A DNA stretch of 9,366 nt, from contig JBFKOL010000158.1 of assembly GCA_041628815.1 (NCBI GenBank), positions 1 through 9,366 of the forward strand, read 5' to 3'. A program made the position numbers and the translations under genes. The notes beneath the pieces are model-generated. The model did not search any database and was not told the origin of the DNA. It saw only the letters and a list, made by a program, of their open reading frames with translations. This DNA comes from JBFKOL01 sp041628815. Lineage in GTDB: Bacteria; Bacteroidota; Bacteroidia; Chitinophagales; Saprospiraceae. Below, one piece after another: positions 1 to 7,410 of the stretch (the stretch's first letter is position 1; each line of letters begins with the position of its first letter).

Positions 1-22
1 GTGCCCCTCTTTACCATAGACG

Positions 23-859
23 ATGAAATCAATAGTAAAGAAGTGGCCCGTTGTTTCTTTTCTGGTACTAAACTATGCGGTCTCATGGACTTTTCTGTAC
101 CCCGCATACCGTCTCATCATTCAACATGATAAAATCCCATCCTTGGCATATATCGGGTTGGTGGGCGCTTATGGTCCCAGCATAGCAGCTATACTCATTA
201 GTTGGATCGACGATCCAAAGTCCGTAAAAGCCCTTCTAAAAAAAATCATCCTGATAAAATTTCCCGTCAAGTATTATCTGCTTATCCTGTGCGTTCCTGT
301 AGTGGCCTACATCTTGAGCCATACTGTATCCCTGATGGTTTTCGATGCCGGATTCGATACCGATATGATCAAAGGCGTGATGTCGATTCCCATATGGTTT
401 TTGTTGGCGCTGCCTTTTGGACCTATGGGAGAGGAGCTGGGATGGCGTGGATTCTTGTTGCCAAGGCTCCTAAAATCGCATTCCCCAATTTTCAGTACCA
501 TTTTTGTCGGAATAGCTTGGGGCGTTTGGCATCTGGCTTCATTTACCTTTCCGGGAGCCGCTATTCCCGACTTTTTGCCTGTAAATGAGTACACCGTGCT
601 TCTTTTCATCGGCTACACAGTATGTCTGAGTTTTCTGTATACGGCAGTTCACTTCCGTACAGGGGGAAGCGTTTTTGCTGCAATATTTTTGCATGCCTTC
701 CTGAATGCTTCATCAAACATTGCAAACGACTTTCTCGGCGAAACCTCCAATGGGTCTGCTCTTCTGACTGGATATTTCCTTTTCATGATCATCATCGCGG
801 GGATAGGCCTTTGGTTAATGTGCCAATGGGGTAAGAAGCACACCAATCAGCGTTATTAG
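23..859 (+). CDS. CPBP (CAAX/Rce1-type) intramembrane metalloprotease
   Basis: A 278-residue multi-pass membrane protein of the CPBP glutamic/metalloprotease family (Rce1/Abi-like). The hallmark motifs are in order: EE at 137-138 followed by WR (R142) in GEELGWRGFLLPRL, then WGVWHL with H170, then FLHAFLN with H224 and N228. These are the family's catalytic or metal-binding positions. About seven to eight hydrophobic segments are visible, near residues 8-30, 40-60, 82-105, 121-133, 155-175, 190-210, 214-230 and 247-266. The start is well fixed, because an in-frame TAG at 17-19 lies just upstream of the ATG. No strong Shine-Dalgarno sequence is present, as is usual in Bacteroidota. Bacterial members have been linked to peptide or bacteriocin maturation, bacteriocin immunity, and cleavage of membrane proteins. 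The substrate cannot be told here, and no bacteriocin-like gene is adjacent. The family call is firm and the role is unknown. Confidence 0.92.
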   Translation: MKSIVKKWPVVSFLVLNYAVSWTFLYPAYRLIIQHDKIPSLAYIGLVGAYGPSIAAILISWIDDPKSVKALLKKIILIKFPVKYYLLILCVPVVAYILSHTVSLMVFDAGFDTDMIKGVMSIPIWFLLALPFGPMGEELGWRGFLLPRLLKSHSPIFSTIFVGIAWGVWHLASFTFPGAAIPDFLPVNEYTVLLFIGYTVCLSFLYTAVHFRTGGSVFAAIFLHAFLNASSNIANDFLGETSNGSALLTGYFLFMIIIAGIGLWLMCQWGKKHTNQRY

Positions 860-1106
860 TACAGTAGACTTTTTCAGGACCAACAGCGATGCAACCATTG
901 GATCTCATGCGTCTTAAGATGAGTTGGAAAATATGGATTTGATAGTAGCGGGATTAAACACAACGCCGTGTGACGCGGCATAAGAAAATGAAATTGCGAA
1001 ATTGATAAAAGAAGTGGACCAATTGTGTGCCCATCGATGGTTAGTAACCTTTCAACTATCCCCCCTTGCGACCATCACCGTCGATGTCCGTTTGAAGATG
1101 TGTCTC
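858..1106 (+). pseudogene. Possible decayed reading frame (two in-frame TAA stops)
   Basis: After the protease stop, one forward frame reads as protein-like text interrupted by TAA at 915-917 and TAA at 981-983, and ends at TAG 1107-1109. The segment 918-980 translates to DELENMDLIVAGLNTTPCDA(A), and the part from 984 begins ENEIAKLIKEVDQLCAHRW, which looks like an amphipathic helix. I do not recognise a family. It may be the relic of a gene whose stops arose by point mutation, or chance. The right-hand end overlaps the minus-strand coiled-coil ORF, so both cannot be functional over that stretch. Low confidence: this rests only on the protein-like appearance of the translation. Confidence 0.2.
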
Positions 1107-1250
1107 TAGTGCTTCAAGCGTTTTGCGCAACAGGACCTTGGTCTGTTTTAGTTCCTTCTCCAGAAGAACTACACGGTCTTCCAGCGAATCAGCTTGTGCT
1201 TGTTGTTTATTCAATTCGTCTTGTTGAATCAAATCCCAGAATATTCCCAT
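1056..1250 (-). CDS. Small coiled-coil protein, unknown function
   Basis: A 64-residue minus-strand ORF that starts at ATG 1250-1248 and reads MGIFWDLIQQDELNKQQ at its N-terminus. Residues about 21-52 follow a clear heptad pattern, with hydrophobic or small residues at 23, 27, 30, 34, 37, 41, 44, 48 and 52, embedded in E/K/Q/R-rich sequence. This is a strong short coiled coil. The C-terminus has DIDGDGRKGG: D55, D57, D59 and G60 match the first half of a DxDxDG calcium-binding loop, but the chain ends before a full EF-hand could form. There is no signal peptide or clear membrane helix. The overlapping forward frame (1025-1309) gives an unconvincing Cys/Pro/Phe-rich protein, so I prefer this strand. 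It has no operon partner. Function is unknown; self-association is inferred from the coiled coil. Confidence 0.55.
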   Translation of the reverse strand: MGIFWDLIQQDELNKQQAQADSLEDRVVLLEKELKQTKVLLRKTLEALETHLQTDIDGDGRKGG

Positions 1251-1363
1251 TAGATAAATTTTTAGGGGATCAATATCCGACTTTTATCTCTCTTCGTACG
1301 GGTTGCTGATACGAAACTGCATAATTCAAAAGTTTCGCCACCAAGTAATACAGTGTAAGCTGG

Positions 1364-1397
1364 TTTGGAGTCCTACGTGCAAACTTTATTATCTTTC
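1364..1397 (+). promoter_or_regulatory. Candidate Bacteroidota-type promoter for the PLP enzyme
   Basis: TTTG at 1364-1367 (a -33-like element) is followed after 22 bases by TATCTTTC at 1390-1397, one mismatch from the Bacteroidota -7 consensus TAnnTTTG. A transcript from here would start about 20 bases before the ATG at 1427. This is pattern matching in AT-rich sequence, so confidence is low. Confidence 0.25.
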
Positions 1398-1426
1398 TCC
1401 TTGTCACACTTACACAACTTGGACGT

Positions 1427-2716
1427 ATGTATAATTCAAAATCGCATCGAAGGAAATTCTTACAAACGCTTGGAATTGCCGGGCTCGGAAGTATGGCTTT
1501 TGAAAACCACACAGCCAGTGCTTTATCTCCTTATGATTCTCCCCGGGAAATTCCTTCGATTTTAGGAAAAGAAGCCAATGAAGCCTATTGGGAGCTGCTC
1601 AAACGACAATTTCGTCCAGAGGCGGGAATCCTGAATGTCAATGCAGCCAATCTGTGTCCAGCTCCCCACTTTGTCCTGGAGGAGGTAGCTGAACATTACA
1701 AAAACCTAAGTGGAAATGTATCATTTCAACATCGCGCCCATTTTGGAGAAAAAAGAAAAATGGCATTGGAACTCTTGAGCAACTTTCTGAATGCGCCCCC
1801 AGATTGTCTTGGTATCACAAGAAACACCAGTGAAGCTAACAATATCGTCATCAATGGGCTCGATCTTAGCCCCGGTGATGAAGTGGTTATCTGGCGCCAG
1901 AACCACCCGTCCAATGCCGATGCCTGGAAAATGCGATCAAAACGAATGGGATTTCACGTGGTGGAATTTGAAGTAGATACTCTACCGGAGAATCCCTCTG
2001 AATTGGCTGAAAAGATATTAGCCACGCTTTCTTCCAGGACCAGGGCCCTTGCATTTTCGCATATTTCCAACGTCAGTGGACTGGCTTTGCCAGTAAAAGA
2101 AATATGCATTGCTGCCTCAAAACGAGGTATCATGACGTTGGTCGACGGCGCACAAGCCCTGGGTTGTATCGATCTGGATTTAACAGACCTGGGATGTACG
2201 TTTTACACCGCAAGCACCCACAAATGGCTGATGGGCCCGATGGAAAACGGTGTTCTTTATGTTCATCCGGACCACAAGGACCGCCTGTGGCCAAACATCA
2301 TTGCTGCCGGATGGACCGAAGAACGCTCCTCAGTAGATAGCCACCTTTGCGCACTGGGACAAAGAAACACTCCGAGTACCGCTGCGCTGAGCAGTATTTT
2401 GGACTTTCACCAATTCATTGGGAAAGAAAGAATTGAAGCCCGAATCCGACAGATGAATACCCACTTAAAACTACAATTGCGGGCAAAAATTGGTGATATC
2501 GAATTTGTAACTCCCATCGCTGAAGAACTGAGTGCAGGTGTTACGATTTTTAATATTGAGAACCGTGATTCAAGAGCCATCTATCAGCGACTTTACGAGG
2601 ATTTCGGAATTGCGGCGGCACCGACGGGAGGAATTCGAATTTCTCCCACCATCAACTCAACCATCCGCGACATGGATAAGATTGTTGATGCTGTCAGTGA
2701 AATCGTCGGTGGTTAA
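1427..2716 (+). CDS. Tat-signalled class V aminotransferase-fold PLP enzyme
   Basis: A 429-residue fold-type I PLP enzyme of the class V aminotransferase / cysteine desulfurase / isopenicillin N epimerase-like superfamily. The N-terminus SHRRKFLQTLGIAGLGSMAF (6-25) is a twin-arginine signal (R8, R9, then FLQ and a hydrophobic stretch), so the folded, cofactor-loaded enzyme is probably exported to the periplasm. Family landmarks: TRNTSEANN (131-139, phosphate-binding turn), NHPSN with H160 (ring stacking), SHISNVSG (211-218), LVDGAQALG with D240 and Q243 (pyridine N and O contacts), and STHKWLMGP with K266 as the Schiff-base lysine. The C-terminal part, with GGIRISPTINST near 406-417, fits the small domain. 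The substrate is not evident. Desulfurase activity is unlikely but not excluded, as no conserved cysteine loop is recognisable. It stands alone and is oriented like the hydroxylase that follows 258 bases later; co-transcription is possible but not shown. Confidence 0.92.
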   Translation: MYNSKSHRRKFLQTLGIAGLGSMAFENHTASALSPYDSPREIPSILGKEANEAYWELLKRQFRPEAGILNVNAANLCPAPHFVLEEVAEHYKNLSGNVSFQHRAHFGEKRKMALELLSNFLNAPPDCLGITRNTSEANNIVINGLDLSPGDEVVIWRQNHPSNADAWKMRSKRMGFHVVEFEVDTLPENPSELAEKILATLSSRTRALAFSHISNVSGLALPVKEICIAASKRGIMTLVDGAQALGCIDLDLTDLGCTFYTASTHKWLMGPMENGVLYVHPDHKDRLWPNIIAAGWTEERSSVDSHLCALGQRNTPSTAALSSILDFHQFIGKERIEARIRQMNTHLKLQLRAKIGDIEFVTPIAEELSAGVTIFNIENRDSRAIYQRLYEDFGIAAAPTGGIRISPTINSTIRDMDKIVDAVSEIVGG

Positions 2717-2814
2717 CCTGTAAACTCTATTTGTCCGGTCACGATGACCATCACTATCTGTTCATCATGACTATTGACGCGATACATCATTAAAACAGGC
2801 TAAGTCCAGCTGGC

Positions 2815-2874
2815 ACCCAAGCAACAATAAGTTGATTAGTATCATAGAAATGGCTGACAATGCTTGGGTCAGCC
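2815..2874 (+). promoter_or_regulatory. Overlapping inverted repeats in the spacer before the hydroxylase
   Basis: Two inverted repeats share sequence. ACCCAAGCA (2815-2823) is the exact reverse complement of TGCTTGGGT (2861-2869). GGCTGAC (2852-2858) pairs with GTCAGCC (2868-2874) across a nine-base loop. The two pairings overlap at 2868-2869, so as RNA the full structures are mutually exclusive; as DNA they could be operator half-sites. No T-run follows, so this is not a standard intrinsic terminator. Function is inferred from symmetry only. Confidence 0.3.
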
Positions 2875-2900
2875 TACTTACTTCAATGTTGTCATTGCCT

Positions 2901-2908
2901 TATTTTTG
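2901..2908 (+). promoter_or_regulatory. Candidate -7 element for the hydroxylase gene
   Basis: TATTTTTG matches the Bacteroidota -7 consensus TAnnTTTG exactly and lies 66 bases before the ATG at 2975. A TTG at the usual -33 spacing is not present, so the promoter is incomplete and the call is tentative. Confidence 0.25.
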
Positions 2909-2974
2909 TGGCGTATTAAACAAAATGGGCCTATACTGGCGTTTTAATGAAGAAATCGAATTAAAAAATAGTTC

Positions 2975-4768
2975 ATGTTGCACCCAAAGATTGAGACCAA
3001 TCCAATCATAGACAGGCTTCCGCCCAAACTGAAACAATACATCAAGCCCCAGAATTACGATCGATACACCGCTCTTGACCAGGCAGTTTGGCGCTATGTG
3101 ATGCGTAAGAACGTGCAGCATCTCAGAAATGTCGCCCATGATTCCTACCTGGAAGGTCTTGAGAAGACGGGTATAACCATCGACCGGATACCGAGTATGT
3201 ATGGCATGAACCGCATCCTGAAAGAAATCGGATGGGCGGCCGTCGCTGTAGACGGGCTGATTCCATCGGACGCCTTTATGGAATTCCAGGCTTACAATAC
3301 ATTGGTGATTGCCGCGGATATTCGAACATATGAGCATATAGAATACACCCCTACCCCAGACATCATCCATGAATCGGCCGGCCATGCGCCCATACTCGCC
3401 AACCGGGAATATGCAGAATACCTCAGACGTTTCGGCCAGATTGGCAGTAAGGCCATTTCTTCGGCTATCGATAACAAAATATACACGGCAGTTAGAGAAT
3501 TATCGATTTTGAAAGAAAACCCCACGAGCTCCAATGACCAAATTGAAGCCGCGGAAGCCAAGGTCGATGCACTGCAAAAACAAATCACCTACCTGTCAGA
3601 AATGACACAAATGAGAAATCTGCATTGGTGGACGGTTGAATACGGGTTGATTGGCACAGTAGACAACTATAAACAATACGGCGCAGGTCTGCTTTCATCC
3701 ATTGGTGAAAGCAAATGGTGTCTTTCGGAAAAGGTTAAAAAGATTCCATATACGATCGGGGCAGCGCAAGTCAACTTTGATGTTACCAAACCCCAACCTC
3801 AATTATTCGTTACACCCGATTTTGCTCATCTTAATCTTGTCCTTGAGGAATTTGCCGATACGCTATCTGTCAGAAAAGGAGGTATACAGGGATTGGAAAG
3901 ATTGATCGAATCGAAGGCCCTTGGCACCATTGAATTGAGTACAGGCTTGCAAATTTCCGGTTTGTTCACCAGACTGATCAAATCAGCTGACAGCCGGAGT
4001 GGTATAGCCTACTTTCAAACGGCAGGCCCTACTGCACTGGCCAACAGGGATAAAGAACTCACAGGTCATAGCCGGCTGGATCATCCCAACGGAATAGGTT
4101 GTCCGATCGGATACCTGAAAGGATATAATCTGGCCATTGAAGATATGTCCCCGCGTGACCTGATTTGTTACGACATCCATGAGGGACACAGGGTAAAACT
4201 GGAGTTCGAAGGAGGCGTGTCTATTGAAGGCAAGGTAATCACAGGGGCAAGAAACGTAAGTGGCAAAATTCAGACCATATATTTTGACGAATGTACAGTG
4301 AAATACCAGGATGAATATCTTTTCACACCTGACCAGGGTACCTACTGCCTGACAGTTGGAAAAGAAATCGTTTCCGCATTTGCTGGGCTTGCCGATGATA
4401 ATTCTTTCAATCTCCTGACTCATAAGGTTTCGGAAGATCCCGATCTATCGGCCCTATCGGCATCAAAGAAAAAAACCATCGACCTGTTCGAAAAGGCAAG
4501 CACGCTCAGAGAAGATCCTTATGCATCCGTGGGACTGATTCAGGGCCTTTTCGAAGAAACACTCAACCACGATAGGGATCACTGGCTGTTGTTCCTTGAG
4601 TTATATGAGGCAGCATCCGGAAAAGGATACGACCAACTTCAAGCCGTCATCAGGAATCGCCTGTCTAATATTTCGAAAGAAAAGACCGAGGTGGCACACC
4701 TCATTGAAGAAGGTCTCGGGATGATTGATGACTCGGTTATTGAAGGGAAAAAATCAGCTGCTAAATAA
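2975..4768 (+). CDS. Aromatic amino acid hydroxylase, long Bacteroidota form (phenylalanine 4-hydroxylase-like)
   Basis: A 597-residue member of the pterin-dependent, non-heme iron aromatic amino acid hydroxylases, probably converting phenylalanine to tyrosine. The catalytic core occupies about 20-310. PDIIHESAGHAPILA carries the iron ligands H132 and H137, and WWTVEYGLIG carries the third ligand E222. YGAGLLSSIGE (235-245), KPQPQLFV (272-279), DFAHLN (282-287) and EEFADTL (291-297) match conserved core segments. The spacing from H137 to E222 is 85 residues, against about 40 in classical phenylalanine hydroxylases; the extra residues, about 165-212, form a charged, coiled-coil-like insertion. 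About 290 residues beyond the core form a C-terminal extension. No N-terminal ACT regulatory domain is seen. The start is fixed by an in-frame TAG at 2969-2971. No signal peptide, so cytoplasmic. No pterin recycling gene (phhB) is in view. The substrate could also be tryptophan. Confidence 0.93.
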   Translation: MLHPKIETNPIIDRLPPKLKQYIKPQNYDRYTALDQAVWRYVMRKNVQHLRNVAHDSYLEGLEKTGITIDRIPSMYGMNRILKEIGWAAVAVDGLIPSDAFMEFQAYNTLVIAADIRTYEHIEYTPTPDIIHESAGHAPILANREYAEYLRRFGQIGSKAISSAIDNKIYTAVRELSILKENPTSSNDQIEAAEAKVDALQKQITYLSEMTQMRNLHWWTVEYGLIGTVDNYKQYGAGLLSSIGESKWCLSEKVKKIPYTIGAAQVNFDVTKPQPQLFVTPDFAHLNLVLEEFADTLSVRKGGIQGLERLIESKALGTIELSTGLQISGLFTRLIKSADSRSGIAYFQTAGPTALANRDKELTGHSRLDHPNGIGCPIGYLKGYNLAIEDMSPRDLICYDIHEGHRVKLEFEGGVSIEGKVITGARNVSGKIQTIYFDECTVKYQDEYLFTPDQGTYCLTVGKEIVSAFAGLADDNSFNLLTHKVSEDPDLSALSASKKKTIDLFEKASTLREDPYASVGLIQGLFEETLNHDRDHWLLFLELYEAASGKGYDQLQAVIRNRLSNISKEKTEVAHLIEEGLGMIDDSVIEGKKSAAK

Positions 4769-4770
4769 GC

Positions 4771-6159
4771 TCACAATGACCGTCGTCGAATGATGGGCCC
4801 TATCAGACTTCCTGTCATCATACCCGTCATACTGGCCAATGTTCCCCAGATGGTGGGATCGATACGAGTCTGAAACCGGTCACATAAAACCCAGACAAGA
4901 CCGCCGAGTACAACCGCTGCCCACGATCCGTCAGTTGAAGCGCGTTTCCAAAATAATCCGAAGACAAGCGGACTTAGCAAACAAACCATCAACAACACGG
5001 CTGAAGCCACGACCAACCTGTGAATGTTGGAATCGTTAAAAGCAACCAGGCAGGACAATACAGCTACCCCGATAACACTTATCCTCGTCCATATGAGCAG
5101 TTTGCCATCGGACATGGATGGAAAGCGTGGCTTGATTAGGTTTTCGCCAATTATCGTGGCCGGGGATAGCATAGCGCCACTGGAGGTGCTCAGGATCGCT
5201 GAAATCAGGGCACCAAAGAACAAGATTTGTACAGGCTCCGGAGTATACTGGATGACCAGTGAGGGAATAAGGCCCTGCCCGGTAGCATCATTGAGAACCG
5301 AAGGATTCATGTCAACCCCTTTTAGTGCAATGATTAAAGGCAGTAGTGAAACGAAAAAAAGAAGAACCGAACTAATCAGTACACCCCTCCTCCCGGAAGC
5401 GGCAGTCTTAGCAGAGAAGGCCCTTTGATAAATTTCCTGTGCCGGTATGGCTCCCAGGCCAAACGCCATCCACATGGCAAGGTAATCCGTAAATTCATAC
5501 CATCCCGGAGGAGGAAGCATTTTGTAGAAGTCCTTGGGTACAGTGAACAAAAAACGAATGTCTCCCCCATCGATGATTAGCAGGCTTACCAACAAAAAAA
5601 GCAGTCCTAAGATAATGGCTATGCTTTGCAACAAATCGGTCAATGTTACCGACCACATGCCACCCATATAAGTATACACGACCACAATGGCCGCCCCTAT
5701 TAGAATCCCCACTTGCAGCGTAATACCCAGCGTGGTCTGTAAAAGAAAACCCAGGGCCACAAATTGAGCTGCAATCCAAAAGAAATAGGTAAAAACCTGG
5801 ATGAGTGATGCCGCCAGCTCAAAGCCGGGACCGTACCTCATCCTGAAGAAATCGGCCAAGGTCACAATGTCCATCCTGTACAGGCGGCCCACCAGGAAAG
5901 AACCCACCAATATCAGACAGAGCGAGTTGCCAAAAACGTCCGTTATGATGCCCTGCACCCCATTTTCAATAAAAAGTGCCGGTGCTCCCATGATAAGTTC
6001 GGGTCCAAACCAGGTGGCGAAAATGGTCACCCCGACTACGAAAGAGCCCAGGTTTCTACCAGCGAGGGTAAAGTCACTGGTAGAATGTATACGTTTGGAA
6101 GCATACCATCCTATGGCAAGGGTCACGGCAATGTAGATAACTACAGCTGGCATCAGCAT
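4771..6159 (-). CDS. Sodium:solute symporter (SSS family)
   Basis: A 462-residue inner-membrane transporter of the SSS family (PutP/SGLT-like), which uses the Na+ gradient to import organic solutes. It has about 12-13 hydrophobic segments. Family signatures: SDFTLAGRNLG (28-38) after the first helix, the unwound second helix around FATWFGPELIMGAP (47-60), GGMWSVTLTDLLQ (166-178), GAIPAQEIYQRAFSAKT (236-252, the QR...AK signature), and ISAILSTSSGAMLSPATI (319-336). In the last, S324 and T325 align with the sodium-site hydroxyls of vSGLT/PutP. The start ATG (6159-6157) overlaps the stop of the upstream oxidoreductase as TGATG, so translation is probably coupled; a second ATG two codons later is an alternative start. 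Family substrates include proline, sugars, sialic acid and pantothenate. The oxidoreductase partner suggests a sugar or polyol, but this is inference. Confidence 0.93.
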   Translation of the reverse strand: MLMPAVVIYIAVTLAIGWYASKRIHSTSDFTLAGRNLGSFVVGVTIFATWFGPELIMGAPALFIENGVQGIITDVFGNSLCLILVGSFLVGRLYRMDIVTLADFFRMRYGPGFELAASLIQVFTYFFWIAAQFVALGFLLQTTLGITLQVGILIGAAIVVVYTYMGGMWSVTLTDLLQSIAIILGLLFLLVSLLIIDGGDIRFLFTVPKDFYKMLPPPGWYEFTDYLAMWMAFGLGAIPAQEIYQRAFSAKTAASGRRGVLISSVLLFFVSLLPLIIALKGVDMNPSVLNDATGQGLIPSLVIQYTPEPVQILFFGALISAILSTSSGAMLSPATIIGENLIKPRFPSMSDGKLLIWTRISVIGVAVLSCLVAFNDSNIHRLVVASAVLLMVCLLSPLVFGLFWKRASTDGSWAAVVLGGLVWVLCDRFQTRIDPTIWGTLASMTGMMTGSLIGPIIRRRSL

Positions 6160-7358
6160 CAGCCAAAGTTCAGTTCATCGTACTCGGACCAATGTTTGAC
6201 TTCTTCGGAATAGAGCGCCTCCAGCGCAATGTTGACACATTTGGCGGTAATGGCCCCACTTTTCAAATCCGAAATGACCGGCGCATCGTCGACAATCGAA
6301 TGGTAAAATTGTCGTAGTGCATCCAATGTAGGATCGTTGCCAGGCGCATCAATCGGTGTACTCTTGCCGTCCTTCCATGCCTGTATGGTCGCGCCCGACA
6401 CGCCATCCACCAAGCCCTTTTCTCGATATTCATTGGGTTCGGCAATTATCACCCCTGAAGTGTAGTCGAGTATGATGGTCCCTTTTTCTCCTAGGACACG
6501 GATTTTGTAGTCCTCGTAACTATTGGTGGTCGTACAAACGAAAGACGCGTCAAGACCGTCGGGATACTCAAACAGAAGATGGACGTTGTCATAGGTTTCC
6601 CTTCCGTCTTTCCAGTAGTCGACACCTCCGAATCCGACGATTTTTTCAGGGTGACTGTCGTTGACCCAGTTGATAAAATCGATCTGATGAGAACACAATT
6701 CGGCAGTAAGTCCTCCTGAGTATTCCTTGTACATTCGCCAATTGATCATCCGCTCCCATTTGGGGTCGTGGACAGGACGGCGCCAATCACCATTGCGATT
6801 CCATTGGCAGTGGTAGGCCGTAATCTTGCCGAGATAACCCTCCCGAATCATGTTCCGTGCTTTGTTATACAAGGGGCTGCTGTGATACTGATGCCCCACC
6901 TGGAATACTTTGCCTGAAGATTTGACCTTGTCCACCACTTGCTGTAGTTCATCGAGCCCTTTGACCATGGTTTTTTCGCAATAGACATGTTTGCCGGCAT
7001 CCATGGCATCTAAAACCATTTCGTCGTGCAAGCTGAAAGGAGTACAGACCATTACGGCATCTATCTCCTTATTATCCAGTAAGGATCTATAGTCTTCGTA
7101 ACCCTGTGCTCCTCCGGACAGCGACTGTGCTTGTGACAATCTCTCGGGGATTATGTCGGAAACCGCAACCACTTCCATGCCACCCAGTTCCACAATCAGC
7201 CGGATCAGCCCGGTGCCCCTGTCTCCGGTACCAATGATGCCGAGGCGTAATGTTTCATTGCCGGGTTTCCGGCCATCGAAATTGAGAAAAGGACCCGTAA
7301 TTGCTGCTCCGGAAGCCATTAGGGCATTGTGTACGAAATTTCTTCTGTCCATCGTCAT
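6159..7358 (-). CDS. Tat-signalled Gfo/Idh/MocA family oxidoreductase
   Basis: A 399-residue NAD(P)-dependent oxidoreductase of the Gfo/Idh/MocA family. The N-terminus MDRRNFVHNALMASGAAITG (3-22) is a twin-arginine signal (R5, R6), so it is probably exported with its cofactor bound. The Rossmann domain starts with LGIIGTGDRGTG (39-50), a GxGxxG loop, followed by VSD (66-68, acidic ribose contact) and CEKTMVKG (127-134). The lysine K129 of the usual EKP motif is present, but the proline is replaced by threonine. The substrate domain has GGLTAELCSHQIDFINW (215-231) with H224 and D227 at the family's catalytic positions. ATG 7352-7350, two codons downstream, is an equally plausible start. It is the first gene of a two-gene minus-strand unit with the symporter. 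Members act on sugars, inositols, and amino or phospho sugars; the exact substrate is not readable. It lacks features that would place it confidently in glycosidase family GH109. Confidence 0.93.
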   Translation of the reverse strand: MTMDRRNFVHNALMASGAAITGPFLNFDGRKPGNETLRLGIIGTGDRGTGLIRLIVELGGMEVVAVSDIIPERLSQAQSLSGGAQGYEDYRSLLDNKEIDAVMVCTPFSLHDEMVLDAMDAGKHVYCEKTMVKGLDELQQVVDKVKSSGKVFQVGHQYHSSPLYNKARNMIREGYLGKITAYHCQWNRNGDWRRPVHDPKWERMINWRMYKEYSGGLTAELCSHQIDFINWVNDSHPEKIVGFGGVDYWKDGRETYDNVHLLFEYPDGLDASFVCTTTNSYEDYKIRVLGEKGTIILDYTSGVIIAEPNEYREKGLVDGVSGATIQAWKDGKSTPIDAPGNDPTLDALRQFYHSIVDDAPVISDLKSGAITAKCVNIALEALYSEEVKHWSEYDELNFG

Positions 7359-7410
7359 TCTAACAAATCTAATGGCTAATGAAAGATATAGGAAATAATT
7401 TTGGACCTGT

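Noticed and set aside
23..859. CPBP protease as part of a bacteriocin or defence cluster
   Set aside because: No precursor peptide, ABC transporter or modification enzyme is seen in the adjacent sequence.
1031..1049. Adjacent palindromes CCATCGATGG and GGTTAGTAACC as a terminator for the coiled-coil gene
   Set aside because: Both are too short to form stable hairpins with normal loops and no T-run follows on the minus strand.
1025..1309. Forward ORF of 94 residues over the coiled-coil gene
   Set aside because: Its translation is Cys/Pro/Phe-rich without any fold-like pattern, while the opposite strand gives a regular coiled coil.
2740..2752. GGTCACGATGACC hairpin after the PLP enzyme as a terminator
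   Set aside because: A five-base-pair stem with no T-tract; likely chance.
7364..7371. TAGATTTG on the minus strand, a perfect -7 consensus before the oxidoreductase
   Set aside because: It is only six bases from the start codon, which would make the transcript essentially leaderless, and no -33 TTG is at the right distance.
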